Shown here one piece after another: positions 8,078 to 15,639 of a stretch of 48,996 nucleotides of DNA (within the stretch, counting starts at the first letter, position 1; each line of letters starts with the position of its first letter). Position numbers and translations under genes: made by a program. Under the pieces are notes generated by a model, which saw only the letters and a list, made by a program, of their open reading frames with translations, was not told the DNA's origin and did not search any database. The stretch lies in assembly GCF_003289945.1 (NCBI RefSeq), contig NZ_QMBP01000030.1, positions 1-48,996 of the forward strand. The letters run 5' to 3'. The stretch comes from Mesorhizobium hawassense (GTDB taxonomy: Bacteria > Pseudomonadota > Alphaproteobacteria > Rhizobiales > Rhizobiaceae).

Positions 8078-9187
8078 CTAGCTCGCAAGCTTATCGCGAC
8101 TGTGGGGCGACAGACGCCGGGTGAAGGCCTCCGTCAGTGCAGGCAGGAAGCGGATCGCATCGGTGACGATCCCGAGGTGGGCGAAATCGAAAATCGGCGC
8201 CTTCGGGTCGGTGTTGATAGCCACGATGAGATCCGCTCCTTCGACGCCAACCCGGTGCTGGATGGCGCCGGAAATTCCAGCCGCTATGTAAAGCTTCGGC
8301 CGGATGGTCTTGCCTGTTTGGCCGATCTGCCGATCAGCCGACAGCCAGCCCTTCTGGACCAACGGGCGCGAACAGCCATGCTCGGCACCAATTGCCCGCG
8401 CGAGATCCTTCACAAGCTGCAGGTTCTCCGCCGCGCCTAGACCGAGACCTCCCGCAACCACAACGTCGGCGTAAGCAAGATTGGCCTTTCCAGACTGGCT
8501 ATCCGGCAGGAAGCCGAGGATTTTGGTGACGATGTCATCCTCGACTACCGATAGCTGATGCCGGATGACACGCCCGACCGGCCTGTCCATACGCTGCGGC
8601 ATGGGCATGACCCGCGGTCGGACTGTCGCCATCTGCGGCCGGTAATTGAGCGTATAGATCGTGCACAGCAAGGAACCGCCGAAAGTCGGACGCGTCGCGG
8701 CGAGCGAACCGTCGGCATCGACGTCGAGTTCTGTGCAGTCGGCCGTGAGCCCTGTCTGCAAGGTGGTCGCCACCGATCCGGCAAGATCCCTGCCGAGTGT
8801 GGTCGCCCCCAGAAGCAGGATCTCGGGTTTGTGGGTGTCAACCAGATCCGTCATCGCCTTGGTGAAAGGCTCGTTCCGATAGTCGGCAAGCAGCGCCGCC
8901 TCGACGTAGTAGACAAGATCGGCGCCATAAGCGAACGCCTCGGCTACCGCAGACTGGTTGGTCTCTTCCGGCGCTCCGATCACGATCCCGGCAAGCTCGA
9001 CGCCAAGCTTGTCGGCGAGCTTGCGGCCCTCACCGAGCAGTTCGAATGATACGGGATGGACCTGACCGCGCTCAAGCTCGATAAAAACCCAGACGTGGCG
9101 ATAGTCCTTGAAACGCTCAGGCAGCTCCTTCTTTGTGCCGGCACGGCCGGAGGCAGGGCGAGGGGCTTCTCGATTCGCTGTCGACAT
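8078..9187 (-). CDS. fixB: FixB, electron transfer flavoprotein alpha subunit
   Basis: A 369-residue ETF alpha-subunit homologue. The C-terminal FAD-binding segment is clear: VVAGGLGLGAAENLQLV, then GQTGKTIRPKLYIAAGISGAIQH and LIVAINTDPKAPIFDFAHLGIVTD (seen in overlapping parts). FixB pairs with FixA to form the flavoprotein heterodimer of the FixABCX bifurcating complex. It starts 15 bp after the fixA stop. No lesion was found. Confidence 0.96.
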   Translation of the reverse strand: MSTANREAPRPASGRAGTKKELPERFKDYRHVWVFIELERGQVHPVSFELLGEGRKLADKLGVELAGIVIGAPEETNQSAVAEAFAYGADLVYYVEAALLADYRNEPFTKAMTDLVDTHKPEILLLGATTLGRDLAGSVATTLQTGLTADCTELDVDADGSLAATRPTFGGSLLCTIYTLNYRPQMATVRPRVMPMPQRMDRPVGRVIRHQLSVVEDDIVTKILGFLPDSQSGKANLAYADVVVAGGLGLGAAENLQLVKDLARAIGAEHGCSRPLVQKGWLSADRQIGQTGKTIRPKLYIAAGISGAIQHRVGVEGADLIVAINTDPKAPIFDFAHLGIVTDAIRFLPALTEAFTRRLSPHSRDKLAS

Positions 9188-9202
9188 CGTCTCTCCTTGC
9201 CG

Positions 9203-10054
9203 TCATTCGCCGCCGTTGAAGGCGAGTTCCTGTTCCAGCGCTGGCTGGCGGGCTAAGATTGCGGCGATAAGTTCGTCAGCGAGATCACGCAAACTCCTCT
9301 CGGGGGTGTCGATAAGTGCCGCCTTTTCCGCCCGCGCTGTAGGGGCGAAAACGCGCTTGACGACCGTCGGCGAGCCGCGCAGGCCGCATCTGGTGAGGTC
9401 ATCAATTCCGGCGTCGGCCGCACTCCACTTCAGGACCTGGCTTCGTGCGGCGGACAGGACGTCCTCGAGCGAGCCCCGACGGATCTCATTTGTGCCTTCC
9501 AGCATGGTGATGAGACAAGGGAGCCTGCTCTTCAGCATCTGCGTGCCGCCTTCACAGCGGCGCTCGACCTTGATCTCGTGCGCAGCGAGGTCAACGAAGG
9601 GGATCTTCGCGACATAGGTGAGTTGCATGAGATCGAGGCGCTTGGCGATGCCGGGCCCGACCTGGGCGGTGTCGCCATCGATCGTCTGCTTGCCGGTGAA
9701 GACGATGTCTGGCGTGCCGAACGTCTCGCCAACCTTCGCGATTGCCTGGGAAAGAGCGAAGGATGTCGCCAGCGTGTCCGAGCCGGCGAAATAGCGATCA
9801 GTCAACAGCACAGCGCGGTCGGCGCCGTAACCGAGCGTCTTGCGCAACGCGTCCTCCGCCATGGGCGGGCCCATAGTGAGCACGGTGACCTCGCCGCCGT
9901 AAGTGTCACGCAGTCTAAGTGCCTCTTCGAGGGCGAATAGGTCGTAAGGATTGATGATGGTAGGCACACCCTGGCGCATGATCGTGTTTGTAACGGGATG
10001 GACCCGTATCTGTGCCGAGTCCGGCACCTGCTTGATGCAGACTACAATGTGCAT
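9203..10054 (-). CDS. fixA: FixA, electron transfer flavoprotein beta subunit
   Basis: A 283-residue ETF beta-subunit homologue that opens with MHIVVCIKQVPDSAQIRV and contains NPYDLFALEEALRLRD, typical of FixA/EtfB. It is the first gene of fixABCX and has its own sigma-54 promoter and NifA site in the gap to nifW. The series continues into nifA on the same strand. Confidence 0.96.
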   Translation of the reverse strand: MHIVVCIKQVPDSAQIRVHPVTNTIMRQGVPTIINPYDLFALEEALRLRDTYGGEVTVLTMGPPMAEDALRKTLGYGADRAVLLTDRYFAGSDTLATSFALSQAIAKVGETFGTPDIVFTGKQTIDGDTAQVGPGIAKRLDLMQLTYVAKIPFVDLAAHEIKVERRCEGGTQMLKSRLPCLITMLEGTNEIRRGSLEDVLSAARSQVLKWSAADAGIDDLTRCGLRGSPTVVKRVFAPTARAEKAALIDTPERSLRDLADELIAAILARQPALEQELAFNGGE

Positions 10055-10110
10055 TGGCGGTCTCTTTGGGCTTCTATCCGGATGCGGGTCTGGCAGTTGA
10101 TCTCGTTGGC

Positions 10111-10126
10111 AGCATTATTTGTGCCA
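10111..10126 (-). promoter_or_regulatory. Sigma-54 promoter of fixABCX
   Basis: The minus strand reads TGGCACAAATAATGCT: perfect TGGCAC at -24, GG-N10-GC spacing and a -12 of ATGCT. It lies 57 bp upstream of fixA. Confidence 0.82.
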
Positions 10127-10202
10127 ACTGTTTTTTTGCGTCCCTCCTATTCATCGAGACGCGTCGGGTTCCTTCCAGGGTCGCGTTCATGACGACCCGT
10201 TG

Positions 10203-10218
10203 TGTAGGCTTCTCGACA
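10203..10218. promoter_or_regulatory. NifA upstream activator site for fixABCX
   Basis: TGTAGGCTTCTCGACA matches TGT-N10-ACA and lies about 77 bp upstream of the fixA -24 element, inside the gap between nifW and fixA. Confidence 0.75.
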
Positions 10219-10243
10219 TTGTCGCGTCGCAACCATGTCGCGC

Positions 10244-10624
10244 TCACTCTTTCGCGAACCGTTTCATTACGGACTCGAATGGGACGAAGGTGCGGCCTGG
10301 CGTGGCAGGCTTGCTCGGATCGTGGTCTTTGAGCACCTTGAAGATCCTGTGCTTAAGCGGCGAGGAAGTCGCGAAGTCCTCGTAAGCGCGTTGCAGCGTA
10401 GCACGCACCCGCGCGGCGACCACCTGGTCGGGCAGATCGGATAGATCTTCTTCGGCAAGGTATTGGCCCACGCGCTTCAAGATATGAAGCCGTGAGACAT
10501 TCAGCACCTTTGGATCATAAGAGACCCCAAGGATCGCGAAGAACTCCTCTGCGGCCGACAGGCCCTTCAGTCGCGCGAGGATGTCGGTAACGTCGATGGG
10601 GCGGCCGTCAGCGGAACAATTCAT
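10244..10624 (-). CDS. nifW: Nitrogenase-protective protein NifW
   Basis: NifW is a small protein thought to help protect or mature the MoFe protein, linked to P-cluster formation and oxygen stability. The signature is plain: DVTDILARLKGLSAAEEFF, GVSYDPKVLNVSRLHILKR and YEDFATSSPL. I start it at the ATG at 10624, which has an AAGGGAGA ribosome binding site; the open frame continues upstream only because it overlaps the decayed nifV end. From this start it has 126 residues, close to the family length. Confidence 0.93.
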   Translation of the reverse strand: MNCSADGRPIDVTDILARLKGLSAAEEFFAILGVSYDPKVLNVSRLHILKRVGQYLAEEDLSDLPDQVVAARVRATLQRAYEDFATSSPLKHRIFKVLKDHDPSKPATPGRTFVPFESVMKRFAKE

Positions 10625-11598
10625 CGCATTCTCCCTTGTCGGACACTGTGGTGTCGCCGTGTTCGTCGCCCAGCTGGCCTGAACCGGCGACATCCGCGAA
10701 GCGTGCCTCGCTGCACATTCCATCGTAGATCTCGACCAGTTGAGTTGCTGTCACGCGATTTGACCTCGGCCGCCTTGCGGCGGACGCGAGCCACGATTGC
10801 GGCCGCCAAATCCGGGTCGAGATCGCGACCGCTTTCGCTCAGCACACGGGCAATCGAGGTGGCGCCAGAATGCTTACCGATGACGATACGCCGGCAGCGG
10901 CCCACGAGTGCCGGGTCGAGCCCCTGATAGGCGCGCGAGTCCTTCAGCAGCCCTGCGACGTGAGTGCCGGATTCGTGGGTGAAAACATCGGCGCCGACGA
11001 CCGGCTTGATAGTCGCCGTCTGCCGGCGGGAGGCTTCAGACTTCGCCATGAGCTGGGCGACAAGTTCGAAAGTCGAGAACGGGTCGAGAATGCCGACCGT
11101 GTCGGCCAGCCTAACGCGGCTTGCGCCGGCGCGCGCAGCCGTTTCGATGACGCGGGCAAGAAGATCCCGATCGGCTCGCGAGGCATCCTCGCAGCCCACA
11201 GCGACGAAGAAGCCACTAGCGGCAGCCCGCCTGACCATATCCTCAATGACCTGGAGCGCTCCCGCCTGATCGAGGCCGAGCTTGGCGGCAAGTTGAATGT
11301 CCGATGCAGGCAGCGATAGATTGACGGCGCCGATGCCGCTCTCAATCGCTGCGTCGAGATCCCTCGCCTTCATCCGGCACCAGGCCGTGAGCCGAACCGG
11401 GAGACGCCGCTCGACCGCCGCGCGAATTGTTTCGATCTCGTCGGAGCCCATGATCGGCGTGCCGATCTCGATCTCCGGGACGCCGGCGGCCACAAGAGAC
11501 TCGGCGAGCTCCAGCTTTTCCGCCGTCGTAAAGGCGACACCGGGCGCCTGCTCGCCGTCGCGCAAGGTCGTGTCGTTGAGAAAGACATCACGGCTCAT
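10621..11598 (-). pseudogene. nifV: Homocitrate synthase NifV, internally deleted and frameshifted
   Basis: The N-terminal half is a good NifV: FLNDTTLRDGEQAPGVAFTT, EIGTPIMGSDE, VGCEDASRADRDLL and RLADTVGILDPFSTFEL. The text then jumps from LVAQLMAKSEA straight to ASRRQTATIKPVVGADVFTHESGTHV-type sequence. Compared with the remembered Azotobacter NifV, about 70-75 residues are missing, including the HAHDDFGLATAN metal-binding motif and NTTVNGLGERAGN. Near the 3' end the frame goes off after EVKSR; the neighbouring frame restores VTATQLVEIYDGMC. Both lesions argue for an inactive gene. The start used is ATG 11598 (TTG 11631 is also in frame). It lies between nifS and nifW in a NifA-controlled operon. 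Confidence 0.85.
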
Positions 11599-12812
11599 GA
11601 ACGGCAGCCTGTTCTTTTTCCGCTCAGGCAAAGATCGGATCGAACGCCTTCGGGACTTCGCCCACGTGGCCGAGAACCGGTAGAGCCACGCAGCTTCTCC
11701 ACGATTGCCGGCATGACCTCAAGCACCCGCTCGACGTCTTCTTCGTTGTTGTCGCGCGCAAACGAGAATCGAACTGCCCCATGTGGCACTTTCATCGCGC
11801 TCAGGACGTGGCTGGGGTCCATTGAGCCGGAGGTGCAGGCGGAGCCGGATGAACAGGCGATGCCCACGCGGTTCAGCAGATGTGGGATTCCATCACTTTC
11901 GGTATGTTCAAAGGAGATGTTTGCGGTGTTTGGCAACCGCTCCATCGGATCGCCAGTGACACAGGTGTTTGGGATGCGCTGGAGGATCCCGTCCTCCAGG
12001 CGGTCGCGCAGCGACTTTACCCGTGTGGTCGCGTCGTCCAAGAATTTCAAAGCGAGTTCGGCCGCCGTGCCGAGCCCGACTATGCCGGGCGTGTTCTCGG
12101 TACCGGCACGCCGGTCGTGCTGTTGGTGTCCTCCCTTGATCATCGAGCGGAAGTGCACGCCACGCCTTATCCAAAGTGCGCCGATCCCTTTGGGGCCATG
12201 AAGCTTGTGGCCGGAGAGCGACATCATGTCGATAGCGGTCGATTTCAGGTCCATTGGAAGCTTGCCGACCACCTGCACCGCATCGGTATGGAAAAGGGCG
12301 CCGATTTCCTTGGCCAACTCGGCAAGCTTGGCCACGGGAAAGATCGTACCAGTCTCGTTGTTCGCCCACATTACCGAGACGATTGCCACACGGGGCGAGA
12401 GAGCTGCCTTGTAGGCGTCGAGGTCAAGCCGGCCACGACGATCCACCGGGATCCTGTGGACTTTGACGCGGCGAACCTGCTCAAGATGCGCGCACAGCGT
12501 CAGCACGGCGGGATGCTCCACCACCGATGTCACGATCTCGGTTCTGTCGGGCGTGACCTCGAGCGCCGAAAGGATCGCTGCATTGTCGCTTTCTGTTCCA
12601 CCCGAGGTGAAGGTGATCTCGTCGTCGAACTGCGCTCCGATCAGGGCCTGCAACTGCCGCCGCGCCTTCTTCATCGCCGCACCGACTGAGGCGCCAAACG
12701 CGTGCGCTGACGAAGGGTTGCCGAATTGATCTGTGAAGTACGGCAACATCGCTTCCACAACGTCAGGATCGACCCGTGTCGTTGCGTTGTTGTCGAGGTA
12801 GACAGGCCTCAT
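11595..12812 (-). CDS. nifS: Cysteine desulfurase NifS (probable 3' frameshift)
   Basis: NifS is a PLP enzyme that takes sulfur from cysteine for nitrogenase iron-sulfur clusters. Visible are MRPVYLDNNATTRVDP, the PLP-lysine region SLSGHKLHGPKG, and the active-site Cys loop ACSSGSACTSG. The last residues after IVEKLRGSTG are arginine-rich and unlike NifS; the adjacent frame reads VLGHVGEVPKAFDPIFA and stops at 11624-11626, resembling the normal NifS tail (FDPxxA). A single-base change near 11680-11690 therefore probably extended the protein by about ten residues into nifV. The catalytic parts are intact, so activity may be preserved. It starts 15 bp after iscN; no nifU lies between them. Confidence 0.92.
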   Translation of the reverse strand: MRPVYLDNNATTRVDPDVVEAMLPYFTDQFGNPSSAHAFGASVGAAMKKARRQLQALIGAQFDDEITFTSGGTESDNAAILSALEVTPDRTEIVTSVVEHPAVLTLCAHLEQVRRVKVHRIPVDRRGRLDLDAYKAALSPRVAIVSVMWANNETGTIFPVAKLAELAKEIGALFHTDAVQVVGKLPMDLKSTAIDMMSLSGHKLHGPKGIGALWIRRGVHFRSMIKGGHQQHDRRAGTENTPGIVGLGTAAELALKFLDDATTRVKSLRDRLEDGILQRIPNTCVTGDPMERLPNTANISFEHTESDGIPHLLNRVGIACSSGSACTSGSMDPSHVLSAMKVPHGAVRFSFARDNNEEDVERVLEVMPAIVEKLRGSTGSRPRGRSPEGVRSDLCLSGKRTGCRS

Positions 12813-12827
12813 ACGAACAGTCCTCAG

Positions 12828-13148
12828 CTAACTGAAGGACTTGCCGCAGCCGCACTTGTCCCGCGCGTTGGGGTTGTCGAAGACAAAGCCGGAAGAGTCG
12901 AGCCCGGTGACGAAGTCGACCGTCATGCCGGCGACATGCGGCTGGGAGTCTGCGTCCACATACAGCTTGAACCCATCTGTCTCCGTGATCACATCGCCCT
13001 GGCGCGAGACGCTCTCCAGGCCCATCATGTATTTGAACCCGGCGCAGCCGCCGGTCTGGACCATAATGCGAAGGCCCTCCGCTTGCTCGCTGGCGCTGGA
13101 AAGAGCGGTTTTGACGGCGGCTACAGCATTGTCGGTGAGCGTGATCAT
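12828..13148 (-). CDS. iscN: A-type iron-sulfur carrier (IscA/HesB family, IscN)
   Basis: From the ATG at 13148 (GAGGAT ribosome binding site) the product has 106 residues and is a typical A-type carrier: MITLTDNAVAAV, the first Cys at 35 in GGCAGFKYMMGLE, and the CGCG pair at 99 and 101 near the C-terminus. These three cysteines bind the cluster. In Rhizobium etli the gene iscN lies upstream of nifU-nifS and is NifA-controlled; here the same order is seen without nifU. It is the first gene after a sigma-54 promoter with a NifA site. Confidence 0.92.
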   Translation of the reverse strand: MITLTDNAVAAVKTALSSASEQAEGLRIMVQTGGCAGFKYMMGLESVSRQGDVITETDGFKLYVDADSQPHVAGMTVDFVTGLDSSGFVFDNPNARDKCGCGKSFS

Positions 13149-13191
13149 GGCAAGACTTATCCTCAATCCGTGACGTCTTTGCGGATCACGT

Positions 13192-13207
13192 TGCAGAGAC
13201 CATGCCA
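13192..13207 (-). promoter_or_regulatory. Sigma-54 promoter of iscN-nifS operon
   Basis: The minus strand reads TGGCATGGTCTCTGCA with GG-N10-GC spacing. It lies 44 bp upstream of iscN. Confidence 0.75.
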
Positions 13208-13313
13208 AAGAGGAAAAGGCCGCTTTAACACGGCGCGATCCCTCTAGAGGCGCTATCAATCTTGTGCGCCATTGTTGGCAAGACGTCGGGCAACCGACAT
13301 GCATTGTCGGGTT

Positions 13314-13329
13314 TGTCGGGTACGTCACA
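13314..13329. promoter_or_regulatory. NifA site shared by iscN and hmuS promoters
   Basis: TGTCGGGTACGTCACA fits TGT-N10-ACA. It lies about 107 bp from the minus-strand iscN promoter and about 89 bp from the plus-strand promoter at 13418. It is very similar to the nifH site TGTCGGGTCCGCTACA. It is the only perfect site I see in this intergenic region, so it probably serves both directions. Confidence 0.8.
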
Positions 13330-13417
13330 CAAAGTGTCCGGCCTCGGTTCCCACTGAACTCTCACATAAATCACTGATGAGTGTGCGGAACATTGTTTTG
13401 CGCTTGTTCAGGCGAAC

Positions 13418-13433
13418 TGGCACGACTTTTGAA
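13418..13433 (+). promoter_or_regulatory. nifH-like sigma-54 promoter upstream of hmuS
   Basis: TGGCACGACTTTTGAA has a perfect -24 (TGGCACG) and a -12 of TTGA, i.e. GG-N10-GA. The nifH promoter in this window (TGGCACGAGTTTTGAG) has the same unusual -12 and both lie exactly 104 bp downstream of their NifA site start. This looks like a duplicated nifH promoter. Confidence 0.75.
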
Positions 13434-13442
13434 ACGCCTATT

Positions 13443-13472
13443 GGCGATGCGGCAAATGGCGATGCGGCAAAA
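13443..13472 (+). repeat. Two 15-bp direct repeats in the hmuS leader
   Basis: GGCGATGCGGCAAAT is followed directly by GGCGATGCGGCAAAA, starting 10 bp after the sigma-54 promoter. The GATGCGGCAA core recurs with the same 15-bp period in the leader of the TlpA-like gene at 43875-43949. Confidence 0.75.
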
Positions 13473-13533
13473 ACCGCCGAGACGACAATCATGCTGCGAG
13501 TGCCCTCGCGATCGATCGAATGGAGCAAGCCAC

Positions 13534-13551
13534 ATGTCAGGGCTTCGGCAA
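13534..13551 (+). pseudogene. Remnant of the nifH start (first six codons)
   Basis: ATGTCAGGGCTTCGGCAA encodes MSGLRQ, exactly the first six residues of NifH in this window (codons differ in two third positions). It lies 116 bp after a nifH-like promoter; in nifH the distance is 101 bp. After these codons similarity to nifH stops, although a second ATGTCAGGGCTG copy follows at 13553. It is best read as a truncated duplicate of the nifH promoter and start. Confidence 0.65.
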
Positions 13552-13764
13552 CATGTCAGGGCTGGGTCAGAACCGCTCTGCGCGGGTGGAATCGGGTCCT
13601 CGCCGCTCAGACGACACGCCCGGTTCGATGGTCACGCACTCTCGCCAGCAGCACCCTGTTCGTGAACGAGCACGAGGTCGGCATCGAGCACCACGCTGCG
13701 CTCACTCGACCGACCATCCGGCAGCGCAGCTGATCCTTAACAAGCAGATGAAGGTCGTTAACAC

Positions 13765-14826
13765 ATGGACCAGCGCGAGAGACCATCGCCGCACGAAATC
13801 CGGCGGGCGCAGCAAGACAATCCGAAGATCCGTGAGCACGATCTCGCCGCCCGGCTGGGCATTTCGGAGGCGGAACTGGTCGCCGCGCATTGCGGTCTCA
13901 GCGCGGTTCGTGTCGAGCCGCGCGTCAATGATGTGCTGACCGGCCTCGAAACGGTTGGCGAGGTGATGGCGCTGACCCGCAATGAGAGTGCCATGCACGA
14001 AAAGATCGGTGTTTACGACAAGGTAGTCACCGGCAACAAGCATGCTCTGGTGCTCGGCGACGACATCGACTTGCGTGTCTTCCCGAAAGTTTGGGCGCAT
14101 GGCTTTGCCGTCGAGAAGCGCAATGGCGAGGACATCAGCCGTAGCCTGCAATTCTTTGATGCTGCAGGCAAAGCGATGCACAAGGTGCAACTCGGGGCCG
14201 CCTCAGACCTCGATGCTTATCGGAAGCTGGTGGTCCAGCTGGAATCCTGCAACCAGGCGCCGATCGTAGCTGTCAAGGCGAGCCAAGTCGACGATGACTC
14301 AGAGGTTCCCGACCAAGCAGCCGCGGTGGAGGATCTACGCGAGCACTGGAGCCAGCTGACCAACGTGCATCAGTTCTTCGGAATGTTGAAGACACTGAAG
14401 CTCAGCCGCTGCGATGCGGTCCGAATGGTCGGCGAGAATTACGCTTGGGCGCTCGATAAGGACGCCATTGGTGCAATGTTCCAACAAGCGGCCGAAGACG
14501 AGATGCCGATTATGTGCTTTGTCGGCAATCGTGGCTGCATCCAGATCCATTCCGGTCCGGTCAAGTTGATCAAAACAATCGGCCCGTGGATCAATGTGCT
14601 CGACGAGACCTTCCACCTCCATCTGGGGACCCATCACATCTGCGAGGTCTGGGCCGTTCGCAAGCCGACGAAGGACGGTCACGTCACCTCGCTCGAAGCC
14701 TACGGCGCCGACGGCAAAATGATCATACAGTTCTTCGGCAAGCGCCACGAAGGCGAAGGCGAGCGGGAGGACTGGCGGTTCCTGGCCGAAACCTTGCCCC
14801 GCATTCCCGGTCCGACCGCTGCATGA
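13765..14826 (+). CDS. hmuS: Hemin-degrading/utilisation protein, HmuS/HemS family
   Basis: The 353-residue product matches HemS/HmuS/ChuS proteins, cytoplasmic proteins that take heme from the importer and break it down or hand it on. Two repeated halves are visible: ETVGEVMALTRNESAMHEKIGVY...LFFDAAGKAMHKV-like sequence in the first and HQFFGMLKTLKLSRCDAVRMVGENYAW...FVGNRGCIQIHSGPV in the second. It begins MDQRERPSPHEIRRAQ. No heme transporter genes are next to it. It lies alone, divergent from iscN, downstream of a nifH-like NifA/sigma-54 promoter with a roughly 330-bp leader, suggesting bacteroid expression. Family is clear; symbiotic role is inferred. Confidence 0.88.
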   Translation: MDQRERPSPHEIRRAQQDNPKIREHDLAARLGISEAELVAAHCGLSAVRVEPRVNDVLTGLETVGEVMALTRNESAMHEKIGVYDKVVTGNKHALVLGDDIDLRVFPKVWAHGFAVEKRNGEDISRSLQFFDAAGKAMHKVQLGAASDLDAYRKLVVQLESCNQAPIVAVKASQVDDDSEVPDQAAAVEDLREHWSQLTNVHQFFGMLKTLKLSRCDAVRMVGENYAWALDKDAIGAMFQQAAEDEMPIMCFVGNRGCIQIHSGPVKLIKTIGPWINVLDETFHLHLGTHHICEVWAVRKPTKDGHVTSLEAYGADGKMIIQFFGKRHEGEGEREDWRFLAETLPRIPGPTAA

Positions 14827-14839
14827 GGTAAGAGCCATT

Positions 14840-15330
14840 TCATGTTGTTTTCCGCTTACCCTAGGCCCTTGCGCTGAGGCGGCTGGACACTATTCTAGGG
14901 GGCTCGGCCTTCAACAAGCTGACGGACTGAGAGAGCGGCAGGACGCAGTCGAGGCGCGAAGGGGCAACTCGCGGCAACCGGCGGTTCTTGTCCCTTGGGC
15001 GATATCCCGTCGAGGCGGACTTGCCGTTCGGCGACATCTGCCACTCCGGCTACGACAGTGAACTTCTGGGCCTCGGCCGTGCAGCGGCGCGGCGATCCAT
15101 AAGAATGCAAGGTATCTGTAACAACAATGTCGTCGTCGAGCGTCCCCGGCGCACCATTGTGCTCCACGCTCAGTACTCTGCTCTTCGCCCGCATATAACC
15201 GTAAACCGTTTGGGGACACGGCAAGCGACGCATGCGGCCGCGCTGTCGTTACTTTGATGGTCGGATACCCCTGGATCCGTCACACAGCCGACATCGTGTA
15301 CGCATATACTGCGGGGGCAACAGTAAGTGT
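14840..15330. other. Spacer without recognisable gene
   Basis: Between hmuS and the small ORF at 15344 the six frames give only short, unconvincing ORFs without ribosome binding sites. No promoter of the nif type and no repeat was recognised. Confidence 0.35.
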
Positions 15331-15343
15331 TCGGAGGCGACGC

Positions 15344-15490
15344 ATGACACGTGACCGCGAGCCCACGCTCGACGAAATCTTGAACGAACCGATCATCCGC
15401 ATGGTTATGGCTGTCGACGGCTACTCCTCGGACGACATCCGCCATCTGATGAGCGAGGCTGGCGCACGGAAGCCAGCCTCGAAATCCTAA
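15344..15490 (+). CDS. Small conserved-looking protein, 48 residues
   Basis: The ATG at 15344 follows a GGAGG ribosome binding site with good spacing. The product reads MTRDREPTLDEILNEPIIRM, then VMAVDGYSSDDIRHLMSEAG, and ends KPASKS. It is acidic, helical and has no membrane segment. It resembles short hypothetical proteins found in rhizobial genomes, with a recurrent EPTLDEILxEPIIRxVM pattern that I recall only from general experience. Function is unknown. It lies between hmuS and a broken IS630 element. Confidence 0.6.
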   Translation: MTRDREPTLDEILNEPIIRMVMAVDGYSSDDIRHLMSEAGARKPASKS

Positions 15491-15639
15491 AACCCGCCAA
15501 GGCCGAGTTGACCTTGCCTCATGAATTTCCCTATCCGAAGAGCATGTCTGCTTGTTGCCAGCTGTCATCGTGACGGCTGGCGACCTGATGGCGATGGGAA
15601 TGCTGCTATAGGGACCCTGGACGCGCCATCGCCTCCCGT

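Noticed and set aside
13381..13665. 94-residue plus-strand ORF over the hmuS leader
   Set aside because: It starts upstream of the promoter and has no ribosome binding site or family similarity beyond the MSGLRQ relic.
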